Shown here: positions 1 to 10,476 of the stretch, one piece after another | Layout of the letters: each line of letters begins with the position of its first letter | Position numbering within the stretch: position 1 is the first letter of the stretch | NCBI GenBank assembly: GCA_015680685.1 | Contig: MNCI01038201.1 | Location: 293,289 to 316,149 of the forward strand | DNA from: Gnetum montanum | Lineage: Eukaryota; Streptophyta; Gnetopsida; Gnetales; Gnetaceae | DNA: 22,861 nt | Reading direction: 5' to 3' | Position numbers and translations under genes: made by a program | Notes under the pieces: generated by a model | Told to the model about the DNA's origin: nothing | Databases searched by the model: none | The model's input: only the letters and a program-made list of their open reading frames with translations

Positions 1-88
1 CGCTTGGTAACCCAGTGGCGTATTTGGGGTCTGCGCTTGGTAATCCCAGTGGCGTACCTAGGCCTATGCTTGGTAGTCCCAGTGGCAG
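1..88. repeat. 33-bp tandem repeat within copy A, about 2.6 units
   Basis: Units start near 1, 34 and 67 and share the core CTTGGTAAYCCCAGTGGC. A degenerate version, with TTGGTAAYCTAGTAG cores, occurs on the minus strand near 3155-3210 in copy B. The tandem block is therefore an inherited part of the dispersed repeat and not a local accident. Confidence 0.65.
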
Positions 89-433
89 TCGTGCACGAAG
101 TCCAAGATGTGTACGGTTGATCAAGGAATCGGTTGCTCGTCGCACTTAGGCTAGATTAGATTTCTTACCCTTTTCCTCTTAGCTTAGATTTAGTTAAATA
201 TTATTTTCCACTGCCTTCAGGAGTAGCAATAGAATTAGGACACATCATACACCTCATCTAGACTAAACCATACGTGACATATCCAAAACTAGTCTAGATG
301 GGAAGACAGCGAACTGCGACCTAAGGCTAACTAATCTAGGTGCCACAACTAGTCCATCTGCGGAGTTCGACCGGATCGCGCGTGCGACGCTCGTTTCGTA
401 TGGTTGAGTGTAGGGGTACCTCGCCACTCATCA
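1..433 (-). repeat. Dispersed LTR-like repeat, copy A (truncated by window edge)
   Basis: Read on the minus strand from 433, this copy starts TGATGAGTGGCGAGG and matches 17376-17564 closely over about 190 bp. It matches 2793-3215 more weakly over its whole length. Its start abuts the 3'-truncated Copia RT at 434. A TG start suggests a long terminal repeat, but the other end lies outside the window, no primer-binding site is visible, and terminal TG/CA does not fix orientation. It could equally be the end of another mobile element. Confidence 0.6.
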
Positions 434-1180
434 CCTCTAAACAATGTAGCATTAACTAATAGGAAATCATCTTTCATTTTCAATTTTAGATTTGGAAGCA
501 ATGGTGTCGTAGCAATCCTTGCATCTTTCAAACCATAGGTCTTAGAAATACTTTCAACACATTTTTTTTTATGCATTTTGATACATCTTGCATATTGAAC
601 AATTTGAATTCTAGGAAAATATGTAAGAACTTTCAATTCCTTCATCTCAAACTCATTCATCATGGCCTTCTTAAACTCAATGAGAAATTTTTCACAATTT
701 GACAAAAACATCAAATCATCAATATAAAAGAAATCAAGATTAGGATTTCATCACTATGATTGAAATTAATTTTGGGCTCAAAAAAATAAAATTAACACCA
801 AATCTTAAGATACAAATTATTAGTTTGATGAAACCAAGCTCTTGTGCTTACTTGAGTCCATACAATGCTTTGTTTAACTTTGCACATCTTATTCTTTCTA
901 CCTTAAAATTAAAAACATTTAGGCTATAAAACATAAACTTCCTCTTCTAAAACACCATTCAAAAATATTAAGCTCACATCCATTTGATATAATTTAACAT
1001 CCAAGTAGCAACAAAAATTATTAATTTGATTATTTCAAATCTACCCACTAGTGTAAGAATTTCATCATAATGAATAAAATTTCTTTATTTGAAACCTCTA
1101 GATACCAATCAAGCCTTCTTTGAAGATGCATTATCACATTCTTCATATTTATTTTTAAACACCCATTTGATATCAACAAC
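434..1180 (-). pseudogene. Copia reverse transcriptase remnant
   Basis: On the minus strand, IKWVFKNKY and YDEILTLVGRFE near 1170-1020 are the usual N-terminal RT motifs of plant Copia elements. The catalytic YIDDL motif follows near 735-718. The last 90-odd codons are open (EFKKAMMNEFEM, STPL-like TTPL, VNATLFR) until the repeat junction at 433/434. The normal continuation after ATLFR, leading into RNase H, is missing, so the domain is cut at its C-terminus. Stops and local frameshifts disrupt the N-terminal half. Confidence 0.75.
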
Positions 1181-2792
1181 ACTCTTACCACTTAGCTTCT
1201 TCACAAGTTTTCAAGTTTGATTTTATGCAATTGAATTTTACTCCTACATTTCTTCTTTCCACACCATTGATTTAAGTACCTTCTTGACATTTGTTAGTTC
1301 ATTCACAAGGGTTTAATATGCAACTTGAGTTATAACTTGTGATCATATAAGCCTCCTCTTGAAATTTGAAATAAGCATCAAGCTATAAGAATGATATCTT
1401 ATCACCTAAGATTTTGGTTCATAAGTTTTGATTTTTCTTCAATTTCTTTCTCAAAAAATAAGTCAATTTAAAATTTCTTTTCTTAAAAAATAATGCTTCT
1501 AGATATATATCATTTCTTTCTAATTGATTCAAAATATTTATATCCATTGGACATGGAACCATACCTAAAGGAAATACATTTTTTATCCCTATCATCAAGA
1601 TTAGAAAAGAATACATTAAAAATTTTAACATAACAAACATTATCAAAGGCTTTCAAATGAGATAAATTGAAAACATTTTTATACAAAAAATCATATGATG
1701 TTTTATCAACATTTAGAAAAGTAATCAACCTATTCAAAGAGATAAGTATTCATGTAAGTGGATTCATTCCAATATGTGTTTGAAAGGAAGGCATGCTTTA
1801 AAAGACATCTAGATATTTCTTGAATAACATAATTTTTTATTTTAGTGACACCATTACTTTATGGCTCATAACCATAAGTGGTTTATTTGGACATTTCATA
1901 AGTAACAAAAGATTCATCAAAATAAGCATTTACAAATTCACCTTCTCTATCACTTATAATTTCTTTAATTTGCAAACCAAGTATATTGTCAATGAGCTTC
2001 TTGAAATTTAAAAACACCAAAACTCATAGTTAGAATAGAGAATATGGGATCATGCATACCTAGAAAAATCATCCATAATGACTAGGTAATACTTTTCCCC
2101 ACCATGTGCAATAGTGAACATTGGACCCATAACATTGATGTGCAAAAGCTTCAAATACTTACTTCTTCTTTCTATGCTTGAAGAGTGTGGAAGGTTCTTT
2201 TGCTTACACTTCATGCAAGTGTCACGTGCTTTTTGAAGTATCTAACCAAATTTAATGTTAATAACTAGTTAACTTCTTATTAATTTTATCAAATTTTAAT
2301 AGGAGGCATGACCAAGACTCCAATGACAAAGCCCTACCAACATGATTGACTAAGTTCTACTCATCTTCACTTGATTTCATGGCTCCAAAGTAATAAATAT
2401 GATTTTCCAACATTCAAATTTTAGCAATCAATCTCCTAGAGCCTAAAATTGTGTAAACGTTATTTTTAAATGCAACCTTATTTCCCTTTCTTTACAGTTG
2501 GCTAATTTATAATAAATAAATTGATAATTGAAGAACATAAAAAACATCAACAACATTTACAAGACTTCCATCATTAAGTTTAATTATAGTCTTACTAATG
2601 CCTTGAATTTTCACAAAAGCTCCATCACCAATCTTAATTGAGCCTATGTTGGGATCCTCCTTAATTTCAACTAAATAATCTTTATTGGATGTTATGTGAT
2701 TACTACACTAACTATCTATAATCCATATAGTATAATTATTTTCTTTAGGCATATAAAAGGAAAAAAATTAGAGTTATCATTTCCATCATTGG
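434..2792 (-). mobile_element. Ty1/copia retrotransposon internal fragment (PR-IN-RT), decayed
   Basis: Read on the minus strand, the domains come in Ty1/copia order. A protease-like WIIDS...CSNHIT lies near 2735-2690, interrupted by TAG at 2708-2710. A pre-integrase HWSLGHASY follows near 2315. A CMKCK zinc motif and integrase core (HINVMGPM, YYLVIMDDFSRYA) lie near 2215-2050, and reverse transcriptase runs from about 1180 to 434. The fragment has many nonsense codons. It lacks gag, RNase H and its own recognisable LTRs, and both ends stop at the inverted copies of the TGATGAGTGGCGAG repeat. It cannot be autonomous. Confidence 0.8.
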
Positions 2793-3215
2793 TGATGAGT
2801 GGCGAGTAGACCCTACACTCAACCATATGAATCACTACTAAGTGTTCACACATGGTCCAATTGAATTTTGTGGACTTATAGCCTTCTAAGAACACTAGTC
2901 TCTAGGAAGTAAAACTAACCATTATAATAGTTTTCTTCCCAATTACACTTGTGAAATGCAAGGGTATGGTTAAGTGCAACTAAGACATGATTTCTATCAT
3001 TTTTATGTTTTGTGTTTTAAGTCGCCTACGGGTAAAGAATAATGAATAAAATAAAATAAATAAATTGCTAATTTAATCTAACTAGCTACACCTAACTAAT
3101 TCTAACATAAGCATTTGTTCCCACTTGCCAAACACATCTTGAACACATTTAATGCTACTAGGTTACCAAATGTTAAGCACTACTAGGATTACCAAGTGCC
3201 AAGCATATGCTTGAA
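2793..3215 (+). repeat. Dispersed LTR-like repeat, copy B (diverged)
   Basis: It starts TGATGAGTGGCGAG and follows the same order of landmarks as copy A: CCTACACTCAACCAT, CTTCCCA, GTATGGTTAAGT, an ACACATCTTG stretch and the TTACCAA tandem cores. It reads on the plus strand, opposite to copy A. Divergence is much greater than between copies A and C, so it is older. The right end is approximate. A and B together make an inverted repeat around the Copia fragment. Confidence 0.55.
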
Positions 3216-4194
3216 GTGGTCGTACTTATGTGCTTAATTAATTGCTATTTAATCTAGCTTAATTTAGCTAAATTACTTAAAGCATTAAAGGAAATTACAT
3301 AAAACATTAAATGCTTAAATAATTAATTAATCTATTTCAAAGAATTATGAGGTTTATCATAAAGCTCGTCTTTATTACTGCACACATTGTCGTGCTCAAG
3401 TACAATAGTGCTCAAATAAAGATTCGTACACTCTTTGACTCCTACTATGGGCACTTAGAACAATATTCTAACTTTCAAATAACAAAACTGTAAGAGCCCC
3501 GCTACAACTATGACAAAAGATGCCATAAACATGGTGAGTAAGCATGTATTTCTAGGTAAAAATAGACACTGCATCAATGAGGCCACATCAATGCACCAAA
3601 TTGCACATTGCCGAGGTTGCATCAATGGGGCCATGTTGATGGGACCCAAGAAAACACAACTCATCATACCCCTACAACTAAATGAAAACTCATCCTTGAG
3701 TGAATAAAAGGAGGAGCAATTTTCTTACAAAATTTTGGAAAGGTATGGGATTACTAACTAACTACTGACATACAAAAACACAACACACATGGATAAATAC
3801 TAAGTGCCTGAGTGTACGAAACTACAATCATTACAAAATTTTGATGTTCAGAATAACAAAATTGAACACCAGGATAAAAATTACAAACACAATTCCTCTA
3901 ATGGTGTGAAGACAAGGAAGAAGTTCAAATGGTCCTAGGCGAAGGAGGTTCCTGAGGCTCCAAAGGACCTTCCCTTGCTTCAAGCGCACATGATGGTTAA
4001 GGCAGTTATGATTGTCATGCAATAGTTGCAACCTCTAGCAAAAGATAGAAGGTGTCCAACAATGCCTTCACCTTCTCCTTCTTACTCCTCGGATCATTCA
4101 TGGTCCATGCCACATCACAAATGTGGGCTGATGTGGGAACATCTCAAGGATAGGACATTGTTGGGAAGCGCTTCTTCATGTTGATGAACTAGGT
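3216..4194. other. AT-rich spacer without a recognisable gene
   Basis: Short open frames on both strands here overlap each other, lack homology that I can recognise and look random. Apart from the short repeat at 3571-3640, nothing can be assigned. Confidence 0.5.
3571..3640 (+). repeat. Short direct repeat with inverted arms
   Basis: Two copies about 46 bp apart share GCATCAATGRGGCCA followed by a variable RTYRATG. In the second copy CATCAA pairs with TTGATG, giving a small inverted repeat. The function is unknown. Confidence 0.45.
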
Positions 4195-5160
4195 AGCGAA
4201 AAGATCACGTTCAACATCCCAAGGGGTGTTGCATCTTGATAGATCCTAATAGGACCCAATCCATAACTTCCAAGCAAATTTAGCTTAGAAAATAAGAATA
4301 ATATAATAAAATGAAGAAAATATCCCTTATATTAAGATAATTCTCAAAATACATAGAAAATACATCAAAGATGAGAAGCCAAGCTCAACTCACAACTCTC
4401 CCAAGGATCTTGGAGGCCACACTTGTCCCCTCTGAATCCTTAATTGCTTATAATGGAGCCCAAGCTCAAGACAAGACACTTATAAGAGATTCTCCTAATC
4501 TCTCTCAAGTGCTCTCCCTTGCCTTTCATTCAAATTCCTTGCACAAGCTCTCTTCCATCAAGAGCTCTCTCTCTTGCCCTCTATTGGGATGTTTGGCCTT
4601 CAACATTTGCACTTCAGCCATTGGCACTTTAACACTTGGCACTATGACACTTACAATGATGAATTACATCAATATTTATAAGTAACCAGAAGGTAAAAAC
4701 CCTAGAAACCTTTCCTCAACTCAACTTAAGGTTATTTAGATGTTTTCTAAGTTTTCTCACCTTCTCCATGGCTATTTCCATCTTACTTTGGCTATTTCCT
4801 AAATTGAAACAATGTTTTTAGAAGTTTCCCCATGCATCTAGGTCATCTTTGGGTTTGTTGGGATGTCTACTATAAAAGCCTTGCTTTTGGAAGAGACATC
4901 TACTCTTCAAGGGAGACGTATTTGGAAAGACTTCTCTAGAAAGATGTCTACCTTTCTAAGGAGACGTCTCTTTTGAAGGTACCAAAAATAAAAGTGCTCC
5001 TTTTGATGTCGAGAGCCTTTGAATGCATTCCAACAAGTCCCCATAGACCCTGGAACCTCCTAAACTCATTAAAATGAGCCCAAAACACTTTGAAACATGT
5101 CAAAACATCCAAGAATCATCCTACACAAAATCAAAACAAAAAGACACACAACATATAGGG
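4195..5160 (-). mobile_element. LTR-like block, possible solo LTR (boundaries uncertain)
   Basis: Read on the minus strand, this stretch has the build of a plant LTR. An upstream repeat-rich region (5000-4870) is followed by TATAAATA at 4680-4673 and a long purine-rich leader without a long ORF. A T/A-rich stretch then runs towards about 4260, like a termination and polyadenylation region. No TG...CA ends, target duplication or adjoining gag/pol were found, so this is an inference from composition and order only. A decayed plant promoter or 5' region is an alternative. Confidence 0.3.
4880..4978. repeat. Cluster of AGACGTCT-like motifs
   Basis: Four degenerate units with the cores AGACATCTAC, AGACGTATTT, AGATGTCTAC and GAGACGTCTC are spaced about 25 bp apart. 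The last is a perfect 10-bp palindrome. They lie upstream of the minus-strand TATAAATA at 4680 and would sit in the U3-like part of the putative LTR, where binding sites often cluster. Confidence 0.5.
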
Positions 5161-5573
5161 TAGAACAAGGGGATTGGAAGAGGTGCACTTACACCACATG
5201 GCCTTCTCAACAACAATAGCTACAACCTCCTCACAAATTATAATATGTAATTTTTCTGGGAAAAATACTGATTACTAGCCTTGAGTTTTAATTTTCTCTT
5301 CTTTCGTAATAAATTAATCTCTACAAAATAACATGTGTTGCATACCATCTAGTAATATTTTTTACTCTATTTTCAAGATTGTGTCAATGTTGCCAATAAT
5401 TTTTTTGTTAGCACTTTGAAAAATAAGAGCATATTTAAAAACAGTTTTTTGTATGTGAATTTCAAGTGAAAATGCAAACTTCTTATGATATCTTACTTTT
5501 AAAAGAAAATTTGCTTCATCTTGAAGTTAAAGCCCTTTGTCAATTTATTGCTTATACTTAGAAGTTAAGTCAC

Positions 5574-6011
5574 ATGGAGGAAGTTAATTATGCTAAGGAG
5601 ATAATGAATATACTACACAAGAAAATGTATGGTACATCAAGGAAAATTATGGTTTAGTCATGGAATATTGTAAAAGAGGATCTTTCTTTAAACAAAAGGT
5701 TCTTTTGGAAAACTATAAAAGAAAAAGTCTTGGCTAAAGTTTTGTTGAACACATTAGGGAAAAAACATGTTTATTTACATTCTTTTAGAGGTTTGTTATC
5801 TAGTACTCAAAAATATTTATTCTCAACTATTCCTATTCATTTAATGAATCAAATTGCTAGAGCAAGAATGAGCTCTCGTGATTTTCTTATTGAAACAGGT
5901 CATTGGATCATTTTACCAAGAGAAGAGTGTATTTGCATACTAAGCAAACAAAACATAAATTATGAAGAACATATTTTTTATTTTGCCCATTTTTGGCTTA
6001 CATTTAAATGA
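5574..6011 (+). pseudogene. 3' end of a second LINE-like reverse transcriptase ORF
   Basis: One frame runs from an ATG at 5574 to the stop at 6009-6011, broken by a single TAG at 5655-5657. The product has the C-terminal pattern of non-LTR retrotransposon ORF2 proteins: ARMSSRDFLIETGHW, then PREECICILSKQN, then YEEHIFYF. This resembles the known pattern R-S-H-x-L-x-I-E-x-G-R...PR-x-x-R-x-C-x-x-C...E-D-E-x-H-F. The first Cys is kept and the second appears as Ser. No catalytic RT motif is present, so it is a 5'-truncated copy. It differs from the zf-RVT tail of the LINE at 6346-12228 and lies on the other strand. Confidence 0.5.
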
Positions 6012-6169
6012 ATTATACTATTAATTGTAATCTCGTGATTTCTTTCTTTCAAATTGGCCCTATTTGCTTAGGGCATTACATCAATAATGTTTTCAACTTT
6101 CTTTAAAAATATGTTGAGGCTTTGTAATTGTCTAACAAATCCTTTGTGATTTCCTAGATGTAATAAAAA

Positions 6170-6195
6170 TTTCCAGTTTCCAGTTTCCAAAAAAA
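6170..6195 (+). repeat. (TTTCCAG)n short tandem tail plus A-run
   Basis: TTTCCAG is repeated about 2.7 times and followed by a run of A. It lies about 160 bp after the stop of the LINE-like remnant at 5574-6011. Several non-LTR clades end in short tandem repeats, so this may mark that element's 3' end. Confidence 0.4.
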
Positions 6196-6330
6196 TAAGA
6201 TAAATATTTTCTTATTCAATCCAATAAGGAATTTTAAAATAATCATAGGAATATAGATCAAAATCCACTTTCCATTCCCGAGCAATAAACGTATGACACT
6301 AATCCATAAAAACTTTAAAATCCAATGATT

Positions 6331-6345
6331 TCTTGACCATTTTAG
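6331..6345. repeat. Target-site duplication, left copy
   Basis: TCTTGACCATTTTAG is repeated without mismatch at 12229-12243. The two copies bracket the LINE and give its exact insertion limits. Confidence 0.95.
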
Positions 6346-6358
6346 GGGGGGGGGGGGG
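6346..6358 (-). repeat. LINE 3' tail: poly(C), 13-14 nt
   Basis: The plus strand has 14 consecutive G at 6345-6358, the first of which belongs to the target duplication. On the element strand this is C13-14, directly after GGGGTCCGACA and about 20 nt beyond an AATAAA. L1-type LINEs normally end in poly(A), so the tail is atypical. The run length may not be exact because homopolymers are error-prone. Confidence 0.75.
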
Positions 6359-6678
6359 TGTCGGACCCCAAAAAGAGAATTTTATTAATTAAATGAGATT
6401 AAGTACATGATCTACATCTGAACATATTAATGGATAAATAGGAAGAAGAACAATGACAAATGCGGATGATGAAAGAAAACATCTTGAAACTTAATCCTTC
6501 TTAGGGAGTGGGAGTACATTCCAAAGAGCAACCTAATGTTGGGAATCCAAAAGAACTGCGAGTTAATAAGACCAGGAGAACAACAAAGAGCTAAAAATGC
6601 TCAAAATTATGATAACACACTCCGATGTAGCAGATCAAGATTGGGAGGAGTGCACGAGTTGGTGTATCTGCTCCAAGG

Positions 6679-9600
6679 CTACAAACAATAAAACAACTGA
6701 TTAGTATCCAACTTTAACTTAAAAATACGAGATAAAATTTGGAAATGCACAAGGTGAAGAATTTGAGATTTTTCCATAATATTTAAATGGTTAGAGTTGG
6801 ACAAATTAGTATTCTGGAAAAGAGCAGTGCATCTGTGCTTCCATATATAGTAAAGAACGAGGGGCCTAACAACTTTCCAAAGAAACTGAAGGTCAGTAGA
6901 GGGGGTGGCCAAAAAGCCAAATAAAATATCCTCATGAGAAAACGTGCACAAAGGAAAAACTTTAGAAACCCACTCCCATGAAGACTGAGTGAAAGGGCAA
7001 TGCCAGAAAACATGGACAAAATCTTTAGGACCTCCACAGAGAGGGCAATTAGGGTTTGAAATCCCAAGGTATTCATGATGTTTGCCAATAGGCAGGCCTT
7101 GATGCAAGAGGCACCAAAGAAATTGTTTAATTTTTGGAAGAGTCGGAAGGCTCCAAACTAGTGAAAAGAGAGAGAGCCAAAACTATTCAGACTCTTCTTT
7201 GTGCCATGATCGATTGCAGCGATTAACAATCAAAGAGAAATCATGCAACAGCTGAAAGGGGACATGTGGTTTATAGGGTAGAAGGTTCGATCCATTAGTC
7301 CACTGAAGACCATGGAAGAGACTAGGAACCGAAGCATCCAAATGCAAATACTGATGAATGAAGTGATAAAGTCTATCAAGGCAATGATGCATAATTTTGG
7401 AAGCCCCATATAAGTTTTTGAACATATCCCAAGTAATCCATTGATTGGTGAGACGAAGACAGCTAAGGGAAATAACTCCCTTTTGAAACCAGATGGTGGC
7501 TATCCTGGCATTTGAGATGGCTAGAGGAGCAGGACATAGGGGCAACCACCAAGGGCAAATCTTAGAAAGAAGAGTAGGATTGATATGAATATTATTCCAA
7601 TTCACATGAGAATGTAAGACCTGCCAAGCCTTCCAAATGCTTTTGAAAACATGTGTTCCAGGAATGATAATGTCATGAGGAGAAAGGATCCAATTAACAG
7701 GGTGGATACCCTTCCAAATAGACCTATTCTTAGGGAATGCTTGTCGAAGCATTAACTGAAGGAGATTGCCAATAATATTGGGGGCATCCAGGTGCTGAAC
7801 CAACCACTTAGCGACAAGGGTGAGACCTTGCTTAAAGGAGTTCAAAAGGCCCAATCCGCCTTTGTTCTTAGGAAGAGTTACTATATTCCAGCCTACATGA
7901 TGAAAGCCTTTTTGGGAGTCCTTAGACGACCACATGAAGTCTCAAAATAAACGTTCAAGCTTTTGATAAGAAGCATGGGAAGGGGCCCAACATGATGAAT
8001 AATATACATGGGTAGAGGCACAAATAGACTTATAGATTAGATACTTACCGGCAAGGGTGAGGGGTTTGGTTTTCCATTTTTTGATTTTTCTTTAAATTTG
8101 AAAAAGAACTTGGTCCCAGAGCTCGGACGTTGGGCCTCTAAAGAGAAAGGGGTTTTCCAGGAGCTTAATGATCTCATGATCTTGAGTATGCTTCCAACTA
8201 TAATTGGGCAAATGACTGTAGTTATTGGTGAAGCTATAAACAGAAGATTTTCGCCAATTTATGACAGATCCCGAGAGGGAGCAATATTGCTCTACTCGAG
8301 ACAAGAGACACTGCACATTATCCGCATTGTTTTGAATAAGGAAAAATGAGTCATCAGCGAAATGCATATTGAGGAGCTGATGTTGAGGAGAAGATAGAGG
8401 AACCCCAAATAAAACATTGTTTTGAATATCCAAGCTGATTTGATGACAGAGAAAATCAGCCGCTATGATGAAGAGATAAGGAGCGAGAGGGCAACCTTGC
8501 CTAACAGACCTATGAATAGAAAAGGGAGAAGTGATGCCGAAGGTAGTCGCGATTCGCGCAGTAGCATCTGAGAATAAGCATTCTACCATATGAATGAACT
8601 TAGGGCCAAAACCCAATTTAGTCATGGTTTGGATAATGAAGTCCCACTTAATGTTATCATAGGCTTTAGCGTAGTCAAGCTTCATCAGGAGGATATCCTG
8701 ACCCTCATCCTCAGCCCACTTAAGACCTTCCCAAGCAGCCACCACGTTATTTAATATGTATCTTCCCGGAACAAAGCCAGTCTGCTGGGGGGAAATAATA
8801 AAGGCAAGGACTTTCTTTAATCGCAAGGCCAAACATTTTGCCCAAATTTTGTAAACCACATTAAGTAAGGTGATAGGTCGCCAATTGGAGATACAAGTAG
8901 GATCTCCTGATTTAGGGAGAAGACGAATAATCCCTTGGTTTAAGATTGGTCCCAAAGAGCCAGTAAGCGTAGCCTCTTTGATAACATGGAAGAGGTCAGA
9001 ACCTACCAGATCCCAATGCTTTTGGAAAAATTCGGCTGGAAAACCATCATAACCTGGGGCTTTCCCAGGGCTTAGGTTAAAGCAAGCCTGTCGAAGCTCA
9101 ACTGGAGTAATATCGGCTTCTAAAATTGTCAGCATAGAAGAGTTAACCAGTTTAGGATAATTTAGAGTGGCTGCTATGAAGGATGCGAGATCCATAGGAG
9201 TAGTGGTGAATAAGGCCTCAAAGTGTTCTTTAAGATAAGAGAGAAGACTATTTTGGTCAGTGATAATGGAACCATTTATGGAGAGTTTATTTAAAGAGGG
9301 TGAAGGGGAGGATCGGTTAAGGTACTTAAAGAATTCTTTATAGTGCTCATCTTGAATGTTTAGCCAAGTGAGTCGACTTTTAATCAAGGCACCTTGTGCC
9401 TTATATACTTCCCAATGTTGAAAGGCAATACGGGCTTTGGCAAGCTCCCCTTGAAGGTGACTATTTAAGGGATCATCAGTTAGTTTGGTCGTAAGGTGCT
9501 CAATGTTAGAGCATATGTTGGTGTACGCTTGCCGAGAGCGAGAGGCAACTTCCTTACCATAATGACGGGCGAAATTCCTAACTCTACTAGTAGTTCGAAG

Positions 9601-10476
9601 CCACCAGTGGATCCAACCCTTTGAACCTAAGGGTCTTGGTTCAGCATTCCAAAGGCTAGAAAGAAGTTGTTGGGCGGAAGGAGAAGAGAAACATTGACTA
9701 TGTAGCCTAAAGAGATGATAATTCCATCGTTGGTGGTCATTATGGATTTGCATAGATAAAGTAATAGGGAAATGATCAGATAAGGTTGCGTGTTGGTGGA
9801 CTTTAGTAGTAGGAAGGGTCTACCAAAAAGAAAGGGTGGAAAAGTAATACCTATCTAACCAACTATAAATGCGAGCCTACCCCTTACGAAGATTGTTCCA
9901 GGAGAAGTTGTTTAGAGAGCCACTAGCAGTGTCTGCGATGCCATCCAAAAGAAAGAAATGTTTCTTAAAATTTGACCAAGCTTGAAATTCATGATGCGGA
10001 AGTTGAGAGAAAACACCCCCAAGCTTATCATGAGAGAATTCCATCATGTTAAAATCACCACCAAAAATCCAAGGAATAGAAGGGAGGCTATGAGTGAGTT
10101 CATGCCACAATCGAGCTCGTTCGGTAGAGTCATTGGGGGCATAAATAGAACAAACTCCGAAGGGACCATGTGAGGAAGAGAAAATAGCCCAGGCCACTCG
10201 ATGACCTAAATCGGACCCATGCTAAAGGAGTTTGTCTTTCCAATAAGCTGGATAAAGAATGGCTGCACCACCTTTGCCACACTCATGCGAAGTAGCAAGA
10301 ACAGAAGAATGGGGAAGAAACCACTGGGCTGAAAAAGATAATTGTTCGGCTGAGATCTTGATTTCTTGGAGGAGGAGGAAATCCAAAGTGAGATTTAGGC
10401 TAGAGATAAAGTTGATGGCTCTTTTGCAACGAAGCCTATCAGTTAGGCCTCAGACATTCCAAGATAGGAAGTTCAT
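6679..10476 (-). pseudogene. LINE ORF2: AP endonuclease, reverse transcriptase, zf-RVT
   Basis: A single minus-strand frame of about 1266 codons starts MNFLSWNV at 10476 and ends NQLFYCL at 6679. The endonuclease shows LLLQEIK, GGDFNMME and LSDHFPI. The reverse transcriptase shows PGYDGFPAEFFQ, QTGFVPGRYI, RQGCPLAPYLF and the catalytic FADD near 8372-8361. The C-terminal zf-RVT has CPLCGGPKDFVHVFWHCPF. Stops lie at 10450-10452 (TGA, where WNVRG is expected), 10222-10224, 9877-9879 and 9820-9822 (TAG), 8092-8094 (TAA), 7942-7944 (TGA) and 7183-7185 (TAG). All are explicable by single transitions and there is no frameshift. The protein would nick target DNA and copy the element RNA; this copy is inactive. 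Confidence 0.93.

Noticed and set aside
1-3215. Copies A and B as the two LTRs of the Copia element
   Set aside because: They are in opposite orientation, strongly diverged from each other, and RNase H and gag are missing between them.
4371-4685. 104-codon plus-strand ORF
   Set aside because: The Ser/Leu/Thr-rich translation has no homology that I can see, and the stretch reads better as an LTR-like leader on the other strand.
6345-6358. G-run as a sequencing or assembly gap artefact
   Set aside because: It sits exactly at the LINE end defined by the 15-bp duplication, so it is biologically placed, although its exact length remains uncertain.
8098-8349. Plus-strand ORFs across 8.0-10.8 kb
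   Set aside because: They are antisense shadows of LINE ORF1 and ORF2, whose minus-strand motifs are unmistakable.
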